Part shown: in pieces, positions 42,746 to 51,114 of the stretch
How positions within the stretch are numbered: position 1 is the stretch's first letter
How the letters are laid out: each line of letters opens with the position of its first letter
NCBI RefSeq assembly: GCF_039631355.1
Contig: NZ_JBDIVF010000012.1
Coordinates: forward strand, 20,507-84,506
DNA length: 64,000 nucleotides
Source of the DNA: Uliginosibacterium paludis
GTDB lineage: Bacteria; Pseudomonadota; Gammaproteobacteria; Burkholderiales; Rhodocyclaceae
Reading direction: 5' to 3'
The notes under the pieces: model-generated
What the model saw: the letters and a program-made list of their open reading frames with translations, nothing else
What the model was told of the DNA's origin: nothing
Databases searched by the model: none
Translations under genes and position numbers: made by a program

Positions 42746-43405
42746 ATGACTACGTTGAATTACACAAGAAACAAGCCGGGCTTCAACAGCCGGGCAGCAG
42801 GTCTTGCCGGTGTCATCATCTTTCACGTCCTGCTGATCTATGGCCTGGTCTCCGGGCTGGCGCAGGATGTGGTCAAGGTGATCCAGCAGAAGGTCGAAGT
42901 GGCGGTGATCAGCGAGCCGCCTCCACCCCCACCGCCTCCGCCGCCTCCCAAGGTCGAGAAGGTCGTCAAGCAGGAGCCGACGCCTCAGCCGAAGGCCTAT
43001 GTGCCGCCGGTGGTGAATCCGCCGCCGGTGACCGCGGCTCCCCAGAACGCGATCGCAGCCACGACGTCGGATCCGACGCCGCCGCCACCGGTCAAGCCCG
43101 CGCCGCCGCCCGAGCCCGCTGCACCGGCAGGTCCGGTCTCGGCCAAGGCGAATTGCAGCCGCCTCGCATCACCCGAATACCCGTCCAAGGCACAGGAAGA
43201 CGAAGTGCAGGGGCTGGTCAAGGTGGTATTCAGCATCGGTGCGAACGGCAAGTTCGAGAGCATTCAGCAGATCAGCTTCGAGCGTATTCCCGGCCGCTAC
43301 CAGAACGCGTTCCGGAGTTCGATTTCACGCGCGCTGCAAAGCTATGACTGCAAGGCCGGCGCGTTGATGGCGCAGGAATTTTCATTTTCGCTGGGCGACA
43401 ACTGA
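42746..43405 (+). CDS. tonB: energy transducer TonB
   Basis: 219 residues from ATG 42746. One N-terminal membrane helix (LAGVIIFHVLLIYGLVSGLA, with the functional His of the SxxxH motif as FHVLL). A Pro-rich periplasmic spacer follows, with a run of eleven Pro and then many PPP and KP repeats. The TonB C-terminal domain runs from about 140 (CSRLASPEYPSKAQEDEVQG, LVKVVFSIGANGKFESI). It couples the proton-motive force through ExbBD to the receptor next door. Confidence 0.95.
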   Translation: MTTLNYTRNKPGFNSRAAGLAGVIIFHVLLIYGLVSGLAQDVVKVIQQKVEVAVISEPPPPPPPPPPPKVEKVVKQEPTPQPKAYVPPVVNPPPVTAAPQNAIAATTSDPTPPPPVKPAPPPEPAAPAGPVSAKANCSRLASPEYPSKAQEDEVQGLVKVVFSIGANGKFESIQQISFERIPGRYQNAFRSSISRALQSYDCKAGALMAQEFSFSLGDN

Positions 43406-43459
43406 GCTCTGCCGGTTGTGCCCGCTTCAAAGATTCGACCATTTCAGGAGAACACTTTC

Positions 43460-44200
43460 ATGAACACCTCTTTCAAGATCGCTTCCCGCCTGGCGCTGGC
43501 CCTGGCTGCCGCCGTTGCCCTGCCCGCACTGGCCCAGGACACTGTCGTGACCCACAACCCGTATGGCATTGATGCCCTGTGGGCCCAGGGCGACGCCGTC
43601 GCTCGCGGCACGCTGGTGATCCTGCTGCTGATGTCTGCCTCGACCTGGTATGTCGGCATCGTCAAGCTGCTCGAACAGCGCCGCCTGCTCAAGCAGGGGC
43701 GCGCACTGCTCGCGCTGCAGGGCGCCGATCTGCAGGAAAAGGCCCAGGCGCTGCCTGACGAAGGCATGTTCAGCGCGATTGCCCAGGCCGGCATCACTGC
43801 GGCTGGCGAGCACAAGTCGGAACTGGCTGCCCGCGTGGATCTGAATACCTGGGTGTCGATGGCCATCACCGATGCGCTCGACTCCGCCAACCACCACATG
43901 CAGGGCGGCCTCTCGGTGCTCGCGACGGTGGGCTCCACCGCGCCCTTCATCGGCCTCTTCGGTACCGTGTGGGGGATCTACCACGCGCTGACCGCGATCG
44001 GCATGTCCGGCCAGGCTTCGATCGACAAGGTCGCCGGCCCGGTGGGTGAAGCGCTGATCATGACCGCCATCGGTCTGGCCGTCGCCGTGCCGGCCGTGCT
44101 CGGTTACAACTGGCTGGTCCGCCGCAACAAGCTGGTGCTGGACATGGTCCGCGTCGTGGCGGGTCGCCTGCACGCCGGTCTGCTGAACTCCGCACGGTAA
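43460..44200 (+). CDS. exbB: ExbB-type proton channel protein
   Basis: 246 residues from ATG 43460, after AGGAG. An N-terminal signal-like segment (IASRLALALAAAVALPALAQ) precedes the MotA/TolQ/ExbB domain: helix TLVILLLMSASTWYVGIVKL, then the conserved GGLSVLATVGSTAPFIGLFG, TVWGIYHALT and VGEALIMTAIGLAVAVPAVL. Forms the pentameric proton channel with ExbD. In an operon with tonB and two exbD genes. Confidence 0.96.
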   Translation: MNTSFKIASRLALALAAAVALPALAQDTVVTHNPYGIDALWAQGDAVARGTLVILLLMSASTWYVGIVKLLEQRRLLKQGRALLALQGADLQEKAQALPDEGMFSAIAQAGITAAGEHKSELAARVDLNTWVSMAITDALDSANHHMQGGLSVLATVGSTAPFIGLFGTVWGIYHALTAIGMSGQASIDKVAGPVGEALIMTAIGLAVAVPAVLGYNWLVRRNKLVLDMVRVVAGRLHAGLLNSAR

Positions 44201-44206
44201 TCCGCC

Positions 44207-44641
44207 ATGTCGCGATTCCAGAGGCACGGCCGCAGGCCGTCTGATGAGGATCAGGTGCTTTCCGCCATCAATACGACGCCGCTGGTCGACGTGATGCTGG
44301 TGCTCCTGATCATCTTCCTGATCACCGTTCCGGTCGTGACCCAGACCGTCAAGATGACGCTGCCGAAAGAAAGCAACATCCCGACGCAGACCAAGCCGGA
44401 AAACGTCGTGATCGGCATCGGCCAGGACAACAACATCTACTGGAACACCGCCCGGGTGGCCAGCCAGGAAGATCTGGTGGCCCGCCTGGTGAAGGTGGCC
44501 AAGCTGGATCCTCAACCCGAAGTGCATATCCGCGGTGATGCGGAAGCGAAGTACAGCCCGATCGGTCGGGTCGTGCTCGCGGTGCAGCAGGCAGGCATCG
44601 TGAAGATCGCTTTCATTACCGAGCCGCCGCCCCGCCAGTAA
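44207..44641 (+). CDS. exbD: ExbD-type biopolymer transport protein, first copy
   Basis: 144 residues; start 6 nt after the exbB stop. One membrane helix with the essential Asp (NTTPLVDVMLVLLIIFLITV) and a periplasmic domain ending in QPEVHIRGDAEAKYSPIGRV. Part of the ExbBD motor. About 35-40% like the next ExbD by eye; paired exbD genes behind exbB are known from Xanthomonas-type ton loci. Confidence 0.95.
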   Translation: MSRFQRHGRRPSDEDQVLSAINTTPLVDVMLVLLIIFLITVPVVTQTVKMTLPKESNIPTQTKPENVVIGIGQDNNIYWNTARVASQEDLVARLVKVAKLDPQPEVHIRGDAEAKYSPIGRVVLAVQQAGIVKIAFITEPPPRQ

Positions 44642-44680
44642 AGCCGGGCGCGAATACAGACACAGGAAAGGAGTCCACAA

Positions 44681-45100
44681 ATGGCCATGCAGGTAGGTTC
44701 CGGTGACGACGACATGATGGTGGAAATGAACACCACGCCGCTCATCGACGTGATGCTCGTTCTGCTGATCATGCTGATCATCACCATCCCGATCCAGACT
44801 CACGCAGTGAAGCTGGACATGCCCGTCAACACGCCCAACGAGAATCCGGTCAAGCCGGTGATCGTGCAGATCGATGTCACGCCGCAGGATCAGATCCTGT
44901 GGAATGGCGAGCCGGTGGCAAGCGCCGAGGATCTCGAGGCGCGGCTGACGACCGCTGCGGCGCAAACCCCGCAACCCGAGCTGCACATCCGTCCGAACAA
45001 GGACGCGACCTATGCGCCGGTCGCCAAGGTGCTGGCCAATTCCCAGCGCCTCGGCCTGACCAAGCTGGGCATCGTGGGTTCGGAGCAGTTCGTCCAGTAA
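44681..45100 (+). CDS. exbD: ExbD-type biopolymer transport protein, second copy
   Basis: 139 residues, 39 bp after the first exbD, with AAAGGAG upstream. The membrane helix again keeps the Asp (NTTPLIDVMLVLLIMLIITI). The periplasmic part reads VIVQIDVTPQDQILWNGEPV, then ELHIRPNKDATYAPVAKVLA. In Xanthomonas an ExbD2 protein is dispensable for iron but needed for other functions; here two forms could make mixed motor complexes. Confidence 0.95.
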   Translation: MAMQVGSGDDDMMVEMNTTPLIDVMLVLLIMLIITIPIQTHAVKLDMPVNTPNENPVKPVIVQIDVTPQDQILWNGEPVASAEDLEARLTTAAAQTPQPELHIRPNKDATYAPVAKVLANSQRLGLTKLGIVGSEQFVQ

Positions 45101-45108
45101 TCCGCCCG

Positions 45109-45134
45109 GGAGCTGGCCATTCTCCGGCCGCTCC
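45109..45134 (+). terminator. hairpin after exbD2
   Basis: GGAGCTGGCC / GGCCGCTCC stem with one bulge and loop ATTCTCC, followed by TTCAAT. It is weak as a terminator and may only reduce read-through into the peptidase gene. Confidence 0.45.
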
Positions 45135-45234
45135 TTCAATGTTCACCATGCCGCGGCAGGAACGGCCTTCACCGGTCGCTTCCTGCTGCGCTGCATGTGC
45201 GTCCATCCGGGCTGCATAAAGGATCGGGAGTCTC

Positions 45235-47262
45235 ATGAAACTCATATCAAAACCATTCGCCGGGCTTGCGCTGGTCGCCTGTTTTGGCGCTGCGGGCGTG
45301 TGCGCGGCGCCGCTGAGCTCGGGCATCGAAGCGGGCAATGCGGACCCCGCGGTCCGCGCGCAGGACAACCTCTTCCAGGCCGTCAATGGCGGCTGGGTCA
45401 AGCGCACTGAAATTCCGGCGGACGAATCGAACATTGGCGCTTTCCTGACCGTGTTCGACCTGACCCAGGAACGCTGCCGCGTGATCGCCGAGGCGCTCGG
45501 CGCCGACGCCACCGGGGAAGCAGCGCTGGTGCGTGCGATGTACCGCAGCTACATGAATACCGATCAGGCCGGGCAGCTCGGCATCCAGCCGATCAGCCGC
45601 CAGCTTGACGAGATCGCGCGGCTCGACGGCAAGCCCGCCCTGATGCGCCTGCTGGGCCGCTGGCAGGGCGAGAACCGCCGCGTTTCGCTGCCGCTCGCCT
45701 TCCATGTCGATCTCGATCAGAAAGCGCCGGCGCGCTATCTCGCCACTGTGTCGCAGGACGGTCTGGCGATGCCGGATCGGGACTACTACCTCGAGCAGGA
45801 TCCTCGCTTCGTGCAGGCTCGCAAGGCCTATGTGGATTACCTGACCGCCTCTTTCACCGCGCTGAAACTCGATCGCCCCGCGCAACGCGCCGCCGAAGTG
45901 ATGGCGCTGGAAACCGGGATCGCCCGCATCCAGTGGGACAAGGTCAAGCTGCGCGACCCCATCGCGGGCTACAACAAGTTCCAGCGCGGCGCGCTGTCCA
46001 CGAAGGTGCGCGGCTTTGACTGGAAGCCTTTCCTGGAGGCGGCGGGCGCTGGCGGCATCGCGACGCTGGACGTCAGCCAGCCGAGCTATGTGACGGCACT
46101 GGGCGCCCTGATCCGCAAGACGCCGGTCGGCACCTGGCAGGATTACCTGCGCATCCGCTTGCTGGATGCCTACGCGCCGTATCTGGACGAAGCCAGCGTC
46201 GCCCGGCATTTCGCCTTCCACGGCACCGCACTGTCCGGCTCCACGCAGAACCGGCCGCGCTGGAAGCGTGGCCTGCGCCTCATCAACGAGACGCTGGGTG
46301 AAGCGATGGGCAAGCTCTATGTAGAGAAGCACTTCCCGCCCGAGCACAAGGCGCGCATGCAGGCGCTGGTGAAGAACCTGCTGAGCGCGTATGCCGCCGA
46401 CATCGATACGCTGGACTGGATGGAGAGCGATCAATCCCGCAAGGGAGCGCATGCCAAGCTCGACAAGCTGATGGTCAAGATCGGCTATCCGGAGAAGTGG
46501 CGCGGCTACCCGGGTCTCGTACTCGACGAGCATGATCTGGTCGGCAATATCCGCAAGGCCGAGCAGCTGGAATTCACGCGTGAGCTCTCCGAGATCAACG
46601 ATCCGGTCGATCGCACCCGCTGGGGCATGGCACCCCAGATCGTGAATGCCTACTACAACCCGGTCTTCAACGAGATCGTGTTTCCGGCCGCCATCCTGCA
46701 GCCGCCTTTCTTCGATATGGCGGCAGACGACGCGGTCAATTACGGTGGCATCGGTGCGGTGATCGGGCACGAGATCAGTCATGGATTCGATGACTGGGGG
46801 AGCCAGTATGATGCTGACGGCATGCTCAATCCGTGGATGAGCGAAGCCGACAAGACCCGCTTCAAGGCACTGACCCACCGGGTGGTCGAGCAGTACAACG
46901 GCTATGAAGCCTTGCCGGGCAAGTTCGTCAACGGCGAACTCACGCTGGGCGAAAACATCGCCGACATCGCCGGCCTGGCCATCGCCTACAAGGCCTATTC
47001 ACTGTCGCTGGGCGGCCAGCCTGCGCCGGTGATCGACGGCATGTCGGGCCCGCAGCGTTTCTTCACCGGTTTCGCGCAGGTCTGGCGCAGCAAGATCCGG
47101 CCCGAAGCGCTGCTGGCGAGGATCGTTTCCGACCCGCATTCCCCGCCTGAATTCCGCGTGATCGGCGCCACCGCCAACAACGAGGCTTTCCATGAGACCT
47201 TCGGTGTGAAACCCGGTGACGGCATGTTCCGCAAGCCCGAAGAACGGGTTCGGATCTGGTAA
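45235..47262 (+). CDS. M13-family secreted metallopeptidase (neprilysin/PepO type)
   Basis: 675 residues. Signal peptide 1-24 (FAGLALVACFGAAGVCAAP). The N-terminal M13 domain has FQAVNGGWVKRTEIPADESN. The zinc site is VIGHEISHGFDD (HExxH), with the third ligand Glu in GENIADIAGLA. NAYYNPVFNEIVFPAAILQP, the substrate-binding strand, is intact. These enzymes cut oligopeptides below about 40 residues on the amino side of hydrophobic residues. Expected in the periplasm. Its place between a TonB system and a peptide importer suggests that it trims imported peptides (inference). Confidence 0.95.
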   Translation: MKLISKPFAGLALVACFGAAGVCAAPLSSGIEAGNADPAVRAQDNLFQAVNGGWVKRTEIPADESNIGAFLTVFDLTQERCRVIAEALGADATGEAALVRAMYRSYMNTDQAGQLGIQPISRQLDEIARLDGKPALMRLLGRWQGENRRVSLPLAFHVDLDQKAPARYLATVSQDGLAMPDRDYYLEQDPRFVQARKAYVDYLTASFTALKLDRPAQRAAEVMALETGIARIQWDKVKLRDPIAGYNKFQRGALSTKVRGFDWKPFLEAAGAGGIATLDVSQPSYVTALGALIRKTPVGTWQDYLRIRLLDAYAPYLDEASVARHFAFHGTALSGSTQNRPRWKRGLRLINETLGEAMGKLYVEKHFPPEHKARMQALVKNLLSAYAADIDTLDWMESDQSRKGAHAKLDKLMVKIGYPEKWRGYPGLVLDEHDLVGNIRKAEQLEFTRELSEINDPVDRTRWGMAPQIVNAYYNPVFNEIVFPAAILQPPFFDMAADDAVNYGGIGAVIGHEISHGFDDWGSQYDADGMLNPWMSEADKTRFKALTHRVVEQYNGYEALPGKFVNGELTLGENIADIAGLAIAYKAYSLSLGGQPAPVIDGMSGPQRFFTGFAQVWRSKIRPEALLARIVSDPHSPPEFRVIGATANNEAFHETFGVKPGDGMFRKPEERVRIW

Positions 47263-47270
47263 GGCATTCC

Positions 47271-47290
47271 GGGCCGCTCCCGGGCGGCCC
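47271..47290 (+). terminator. intercistronic hairpin between peptidase and binding-protein genes
   Basis: 7-bp stem GGGCCGC / GCGGCCC, 6-nt loop, no T-run. More likely a processing or stabilising element than a terminator. Confidence 0.4.
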
Positions 47291-47313
47291 GATTCAAGGA
47301 CTATGAAAAAATC

Positions 47314-49089
47314 ATGATCAAGAAGAGCCTGTTGCTCGTCGCACTGCTCGTGTCTGCCGCAGGATCCTTGCAGGCGGCCGACATGAACAAGGTGCTGCAT
47401 GTGGCCTACGTCGCGCCGGAAAACGGCTTCGACCCGGCCAAGACCACCGACCTTTATTCGAGTGGTATCAGCGAGAACATCTTTGACACGCTGGTGACCT
47501 ACGATTACCTCGCCCGGCCGCTGAAGCTGGTACCGAACGTGATTGAAGCGATGCCCGAGATTTCGGCCGATGGCAAGGTCTACACCTTCCATCTGCGCAA
47601 GGGCATCTACTTTTCGGACGACCCGGTTTTCAAGGGCAAGAAGCGCGAGCTGACCGCTGATGACGTGGTCTACAGCATGAAGCGTCTGGCCGATCCGAAG
47701 GTGAATTCGCCGTCCGCCTATCTGGTGACGGACAACATCGAGGGTTTGCACGATTACGCCAAATCGCTGGGCGGCAAGCCTTTCGACTATGACAAGGTAC
47801 TTCCCGGCGTGCGCGCGCTGGACCGCTATACCGCTCAGGTCCGCATCACGGCACCCAACAGCAGCTTCATCTACATCCTCGGCCAGATCCATATCGCGAT
47901 GGTGGCGCGCGAGGTGATGGAGGCCTATGCCGAGAACACCATGGCGCATCCGGTCGGCACCGGCCCCTACATGCTCAAGGAATGGAAGCCCGGCAACAAG
48001 ATCGTGCTGGAGGCCAACCCGAATTTTCGCCATTTCGAACTGACCAGCGATGGCAGCGGGCAGGGCGTGGATGCCGAGATCGCGAGCTATCTGAAGGGCA
48101 AGGCCTTGCCGCTGGTGGGGCGTATCGAAGTCAGCATCATGGAAGAGGAGCAGCCGCGCTGGCTCAGCTTCGTCAACCAGCAGCTTGATCTGACGTCCGT
48201 TCCCTTCTCGGCAGTGAGCCGTGTGCTGCGGCCCGATCCCGCACACCCGGGCCGCTCGAAGCTGATGGCCGAGTGGGAGAAGAAGGGCATCCGCCTGCAG
48301 CAGGAACTGATGCCCGAGATCACGTACTACTACTTCGGCATGACCGACCCGGTGGTCGGCGGCTATACGAAGGATCGCATCGCGCTGCGCCGCGCGATCG
48401 GCATGTCCCTCGATCGCATGCGCGCCATCCGCGACTTGCGCAAGGGGCAGGCGGTGCCGATGCAGAACGTGATTCCGCGCAACTTTCCCGGCAATGACCC
48501 CAACTTCCACGGTGCCTGGGAGTATGACCCCGCCATGGCGAATGCGTTGCTGGATGAGGCTGGGTATCGCATCGGCGCCGATGGCTTCCGCACCCAGCCG
48601 GATGGCAGCCCGCTCGAAATCGAGATGGCCACCAGCCCCACCGCAGTGGATCGCCAGTGGAACGAGGCCTGGCAGGAAGCCTTCGACAAGATCCGGATCC
48701 GCCTGCGCTTCAAGGTGGCGAAGTGGAACGAACTCTACAAGGCCAGTACCGAAGGCAAGCTGCAGCTGTGGGGCAGCGCCTGGACGGCCGACTACCCCGG
48801 AGCCGACAACTTCCTGCAACTGCTCTATGGCCCGAACTCCGGCCAGACCAACCATACCTTCTTCAAGAATGACGAGTATGACGAGCTGTTCCGCAAATCC
48901 CTGCTGCTGCCCGACGGCCCCGAGCGCAATGCGATCTATGACCGCATGAACCGGATCGTGGTAGGGCTCTCGCCCTGGATCTTCGGTGACGTGCGCGTCG
49001 GCAACTACCTGAGCAATCCCTACGTGCGCGGCTACAAGCAGCACCCGATCCTGATCACCACGTGGCGCTATCTGGACCTCCAGAAGTAA
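47314..49089 (+). CDS. peptide ABC transporter substrate-binding protein (SBP family 5)
   Basis: 591 residues. Signal peptide 1-21 (LLLVALLVSAAGSLQAAD). OppA/DppA-type fold with GFDPAKTTDLYSSGISENIF, YTFHLRKGIYFSDDPVF, RELTADDVVYSMKRLADP, HPVGTGPYMLKEWKPGNKIV and YPGADNFLQLLYGPNSGQTN. There is no lipobox, so it is soluble in the periplasm. It feeds the two permeases and the dual ATPase encoded next. Oligopeptides are the likely ligand, though other family-5 ligands (for example heme, nickel, sugars) are possible. Confidence 0.95.
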   Translation: MIKKSLLLVALLVSAAGSLQAADMNKVLHVAYVAPENGFDPAKTTDLYSSGISENIFDTLVTYDYLARPLKLVPNVIEAMPEISADGKVYTFHLRKGIYFSDDPVFKGKKRELTADDVVYSMKRLADPKVNSPSAYLVTDNIEGLHDYAKSLGGKPFDYDKVLPGVRALDRYTAQVRITAPNSSFIYILGQIHIAMVAREVMEAYAENTMAHPVGTGPYMLKEWKPGNKIVLEANPNFRHFELTSDGSGQGVDAEIASYLKGKALPLVGRIEVSIMEEEQPRWLSFVNQQLDLTSVPFSAVSRVLRPDPAHPGRSKLMAEWEKKGIRLQQELMPEITYYYFGMTDPVVGGYTKDRIALRRAIGMSLDRMRAIRDLRKGQAVPMQNVIPRNFPGNDPNFHGAWEYDPAMANALLDEAGYRIGADGFRTQPDGSPLEIEMATSPTAVDRQWNEAWQEAFDKIRIRLRFKVAKWNELYKASTEGKLQLWGSAWTADYPGADNFLQLLYGPNSGQTNHTFFKNDEYDELFRKSLLLPDGPERNAIYDRMNRIVVGLSPWIFGDVRVGNYLSNPYVRGYKQHPILITTWRYLDLQK

Positions 49090-49113
49090 GCGCTGCCTCA
49101 CGGGAATAACAAC

Positions 49114-50055
49114 ATGCTTGCCTACATTCTCCGACGACTCTGGCAGATGGTGCCCACGCTGCTGGGCGTCATGCTGCTGGTCTTCATCGTCTTCAACTGG
49201 GTGGGGGGCGACCCGAGCTACATCCTGGCCGGGAAACGCCTGTCGCCCGAAACCCTTGCCAACATCCGTACCCATCTGGGGCTGGACAAGAGCATGCCCG
49301 AGCAGTTCCTGCTCTTCGTGCAGCAGGTGCTGCATTTCGACTTCGGCCCGTCCTGGTCCACCCAGCAGCCGGTAGGCGGCATCCTCGCAGCCCGCGTCGG
49401 CCCCTCGCTGATGCTCACCGGTTCGCTGCTGGTCGTGGAACTGCTGACCGCGCTGCCGATCGCGATCCTGGTGGCCTATTACCGCGGCAAGCTTGTCGAC
49501 CGTGCGGTGACCATCGCCTGTACGGTCGCGATGTCGATCAGCTCGCTGGTCTACATCATCGTCGGCCAGTATGTGCTGGCCTACAAGGCGGGCTGGTTTC
49601 CGGTGCAGGGCTGGGATGACGACAGCATTCTCGGTGCCTGGCTTTTCTACATTCCGCTACCCCTGCTGCTGGGGCTCGCGGTGTCGCTCGCGCCCTCGGT
49701 GCGCTTCTACCGCAGCTTCGTGGTGGAAGAGCTCAATCAGGACTATGTGCGCACCGCACGCGCCAAAGGCCTGTCCGAGCGCGTGATGCTCTTCAAGCAT
49801 GTGCTGCGCAATGCACTGATTCCGGTGGTGACGGCGGTGACGAGTTCGCTGCCCTTCCTGGTGCTGGGCTCGATGCTGCTCGAGCGCTTCTTCGGCATTC
49901 CCGGCATGGGCAACGAACTGCTGCTGGCCGTCGACAAGAGCGATTTCCCGGTCATCAAGGCCATCACCATCACGATTGCCATCTCCACGATGGTCTTCAA
50001 CCTTCTGGCAGACGTCCTCTACAAGTGGATCGATCCTCGCGTGGAGCTGAAATGA
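49114..50055 (+). CDS. peptide ABC transporter permease (OppB/DppB type)
   Basis: 313 residues with six membrane helices, starting MLAYILRRLWQMVPTLLGVM. The EAA loop that contacts the ATPase is visible (DYVRTARAKGLSERVMLFKH, VLRNALIPVVT). The large first loop has GLDKSMPEQFLLFVQQVLHF, as usual for OppB. Its TGA overlaps the next ATG (ATGA), so the two permeases are translated together. Confidence 0.96.
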   Translation: MLAYILRRLWQMVPTLLGVMLLVFIVFNWVGGDPSYILAGKRLSPETLANIRTHLGLDKSMPEQFLLFVQQVLHFDFGPSWSTQQPVGGILAARVGPSLMLTGSLLVVELLTALPIAILVAYYRGKLVDRAVTIACTVAMSISSLVYIIVGQYVLAYKAGWFPVQGWDDDSILGAWLFYIPLPLLLGLAVSLAPSVRFYRSFVVEELNQDYVRTARAKGLSERVMLFKHVLRNALIPVVTAVTSSLPFLVLGSMLLERFFGIPGMGNELLLAVDKSDFPVIKAITITIAISTMVFNLLADVLYKWIDPRVELK

Positions 50056-51107
50056 GCGCAAACATCAGCATGCAACAGAATTCTCCGGCCGCAGCGCCGC
50101 CCCGTTCGCTCTGGTCACTCGGCTGGCAGCGTTTGAAGCGGGATCGTGTCGGCTACGTCAGCCTGTGGATCGTCGGCGTGTTCGCGCTGGTCGCCGCGCT
50201 GGTCTGGACCGGCCTGCTGGCCGGCAACTGGAATGCCGAGATCAGTGAGCCGAATACCTCACCGCTGTGGGTCGCGCATGAAAAGGTGGCGGTGACGAGC
50301 GGGGAAAACGAACTCGACGGTTCGACCGGTCCGATCATCCGGCTCGCGGCTGCGGAAGACCCGATCAATCAGGAGATGGAGGCGGCCCGCAAGAATGCGG
50401 CGCGTTACAAGACCCGGGAAATCGAGAAGACCGACTCCCTGATCCTGGGCTCGGATCAGCGCGGCCGCAGCGTGATGCAGAAGGTGTTGCAGGGCACCGC
50501 GACTTCGATGCTGGTCGGCATTTTCGGTGCGCTGCTCTCCGTGTTGCTGGGCACCTTGCTGGGCGCCTTTGCCGGCTACTTCGGACGTCGTACCGATGAC
50601 TTCCTGATGTGGTTCTACAGTGTCTTCACCTCGGTGCCGGACATGCTCCTGCTGCTGGCCTTCGCGGCGGTGTCGGGCCGTGGCTTCACCACCCTGGTGC
50701 TGGTGCTGTCCTTCACCAGCTGGACGGCGACCTTCCGCCTGGTGCGCGCCGAATTCATGAAGCAGCGCTCGCGTGAGTATGTGCAGGCGGCTGACGCGAT
50801 CGGCGCCAGCCATCTGCGCCGCATGTTCGTGCACATCCTGCCCAACATCTCGCACCTCCTGCTGGTGCAGTTCTCGCTGCTGCTGGTCGGCCTCATCAAG
50901 TACGAGGTCATCCTCTCCTTCCTCGGCTTCGGCGTGGGCGTGAAGCAGGTGAGCTGGGGCTCCATCCTCGGCGAGGTGCCCAACGAGCTGCTGCAGGGCT
51001 ACTGGTGGCAGCTGCTTGCCGTGGTGCTGTTCATGTCTACCCTGGTCACGGCGGTAAGCCTGCTGACCGATGCCCTGCGCGATGCGCTGGACCCGAAAGT
51101 GAAGTGA
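50052..51107 (+). CDS. peptide ABC transporter permease (OppC/DppC type)
   Basis: 351 residues from ATG 50052. Helix 1 is near 38-60 (VGYVSLWIVGVFALVAALVW). A long loop of about 90 residues between helices 1 and 2 (about 65-150) includes the charged stretch EAARKNAARYKTREIEK; this is longer than in OppC and recalls YejE. The rest has ILGSDQRGRSVMQKVLQGTA and the EAA loop YVQAADAIGASHLRRMFVHI. Works with the OppB partner as the heterodimeric channel. Confidence 0.95.
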   Translation: MSANISMQQNSPAAAPPRSLWSLGWQRLKRDRVGYVSLWIVGVFALVAALVWTGLLAGNWNAEISEPNTSPLWVAHEKVAVTSGENELDGSTGPIIRLAAAEDPINQEMEAARKNAARYKTREIEKTDSLILGSDQRGRSVMQKVLQGTATSMLVGIFGALLSVLLGTLLGAFAGYFGRRTDDFLMWFYSVFTSVPDMLLLLAFAAVSGRGFTTLVLVLSFTSWTATFRLVRAEFMKQRSREYVQAADAIGASHLRRMFVHILPNISHLLLVQFSLLLVGLIKYEVILSFLGFGVGVKQVSWGSILGEVPNELLQGYWWQLLAVVLFMSTLVTAVSLLTDALRDALDPKVK

Positions 51108-51114
51108 GGCTGCG

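Noticed and set aside
46999..49335. 778-residue open frame on the minus strand
   Set aside because: Antisense to the peptidase end and the peptide-binding protein gene.
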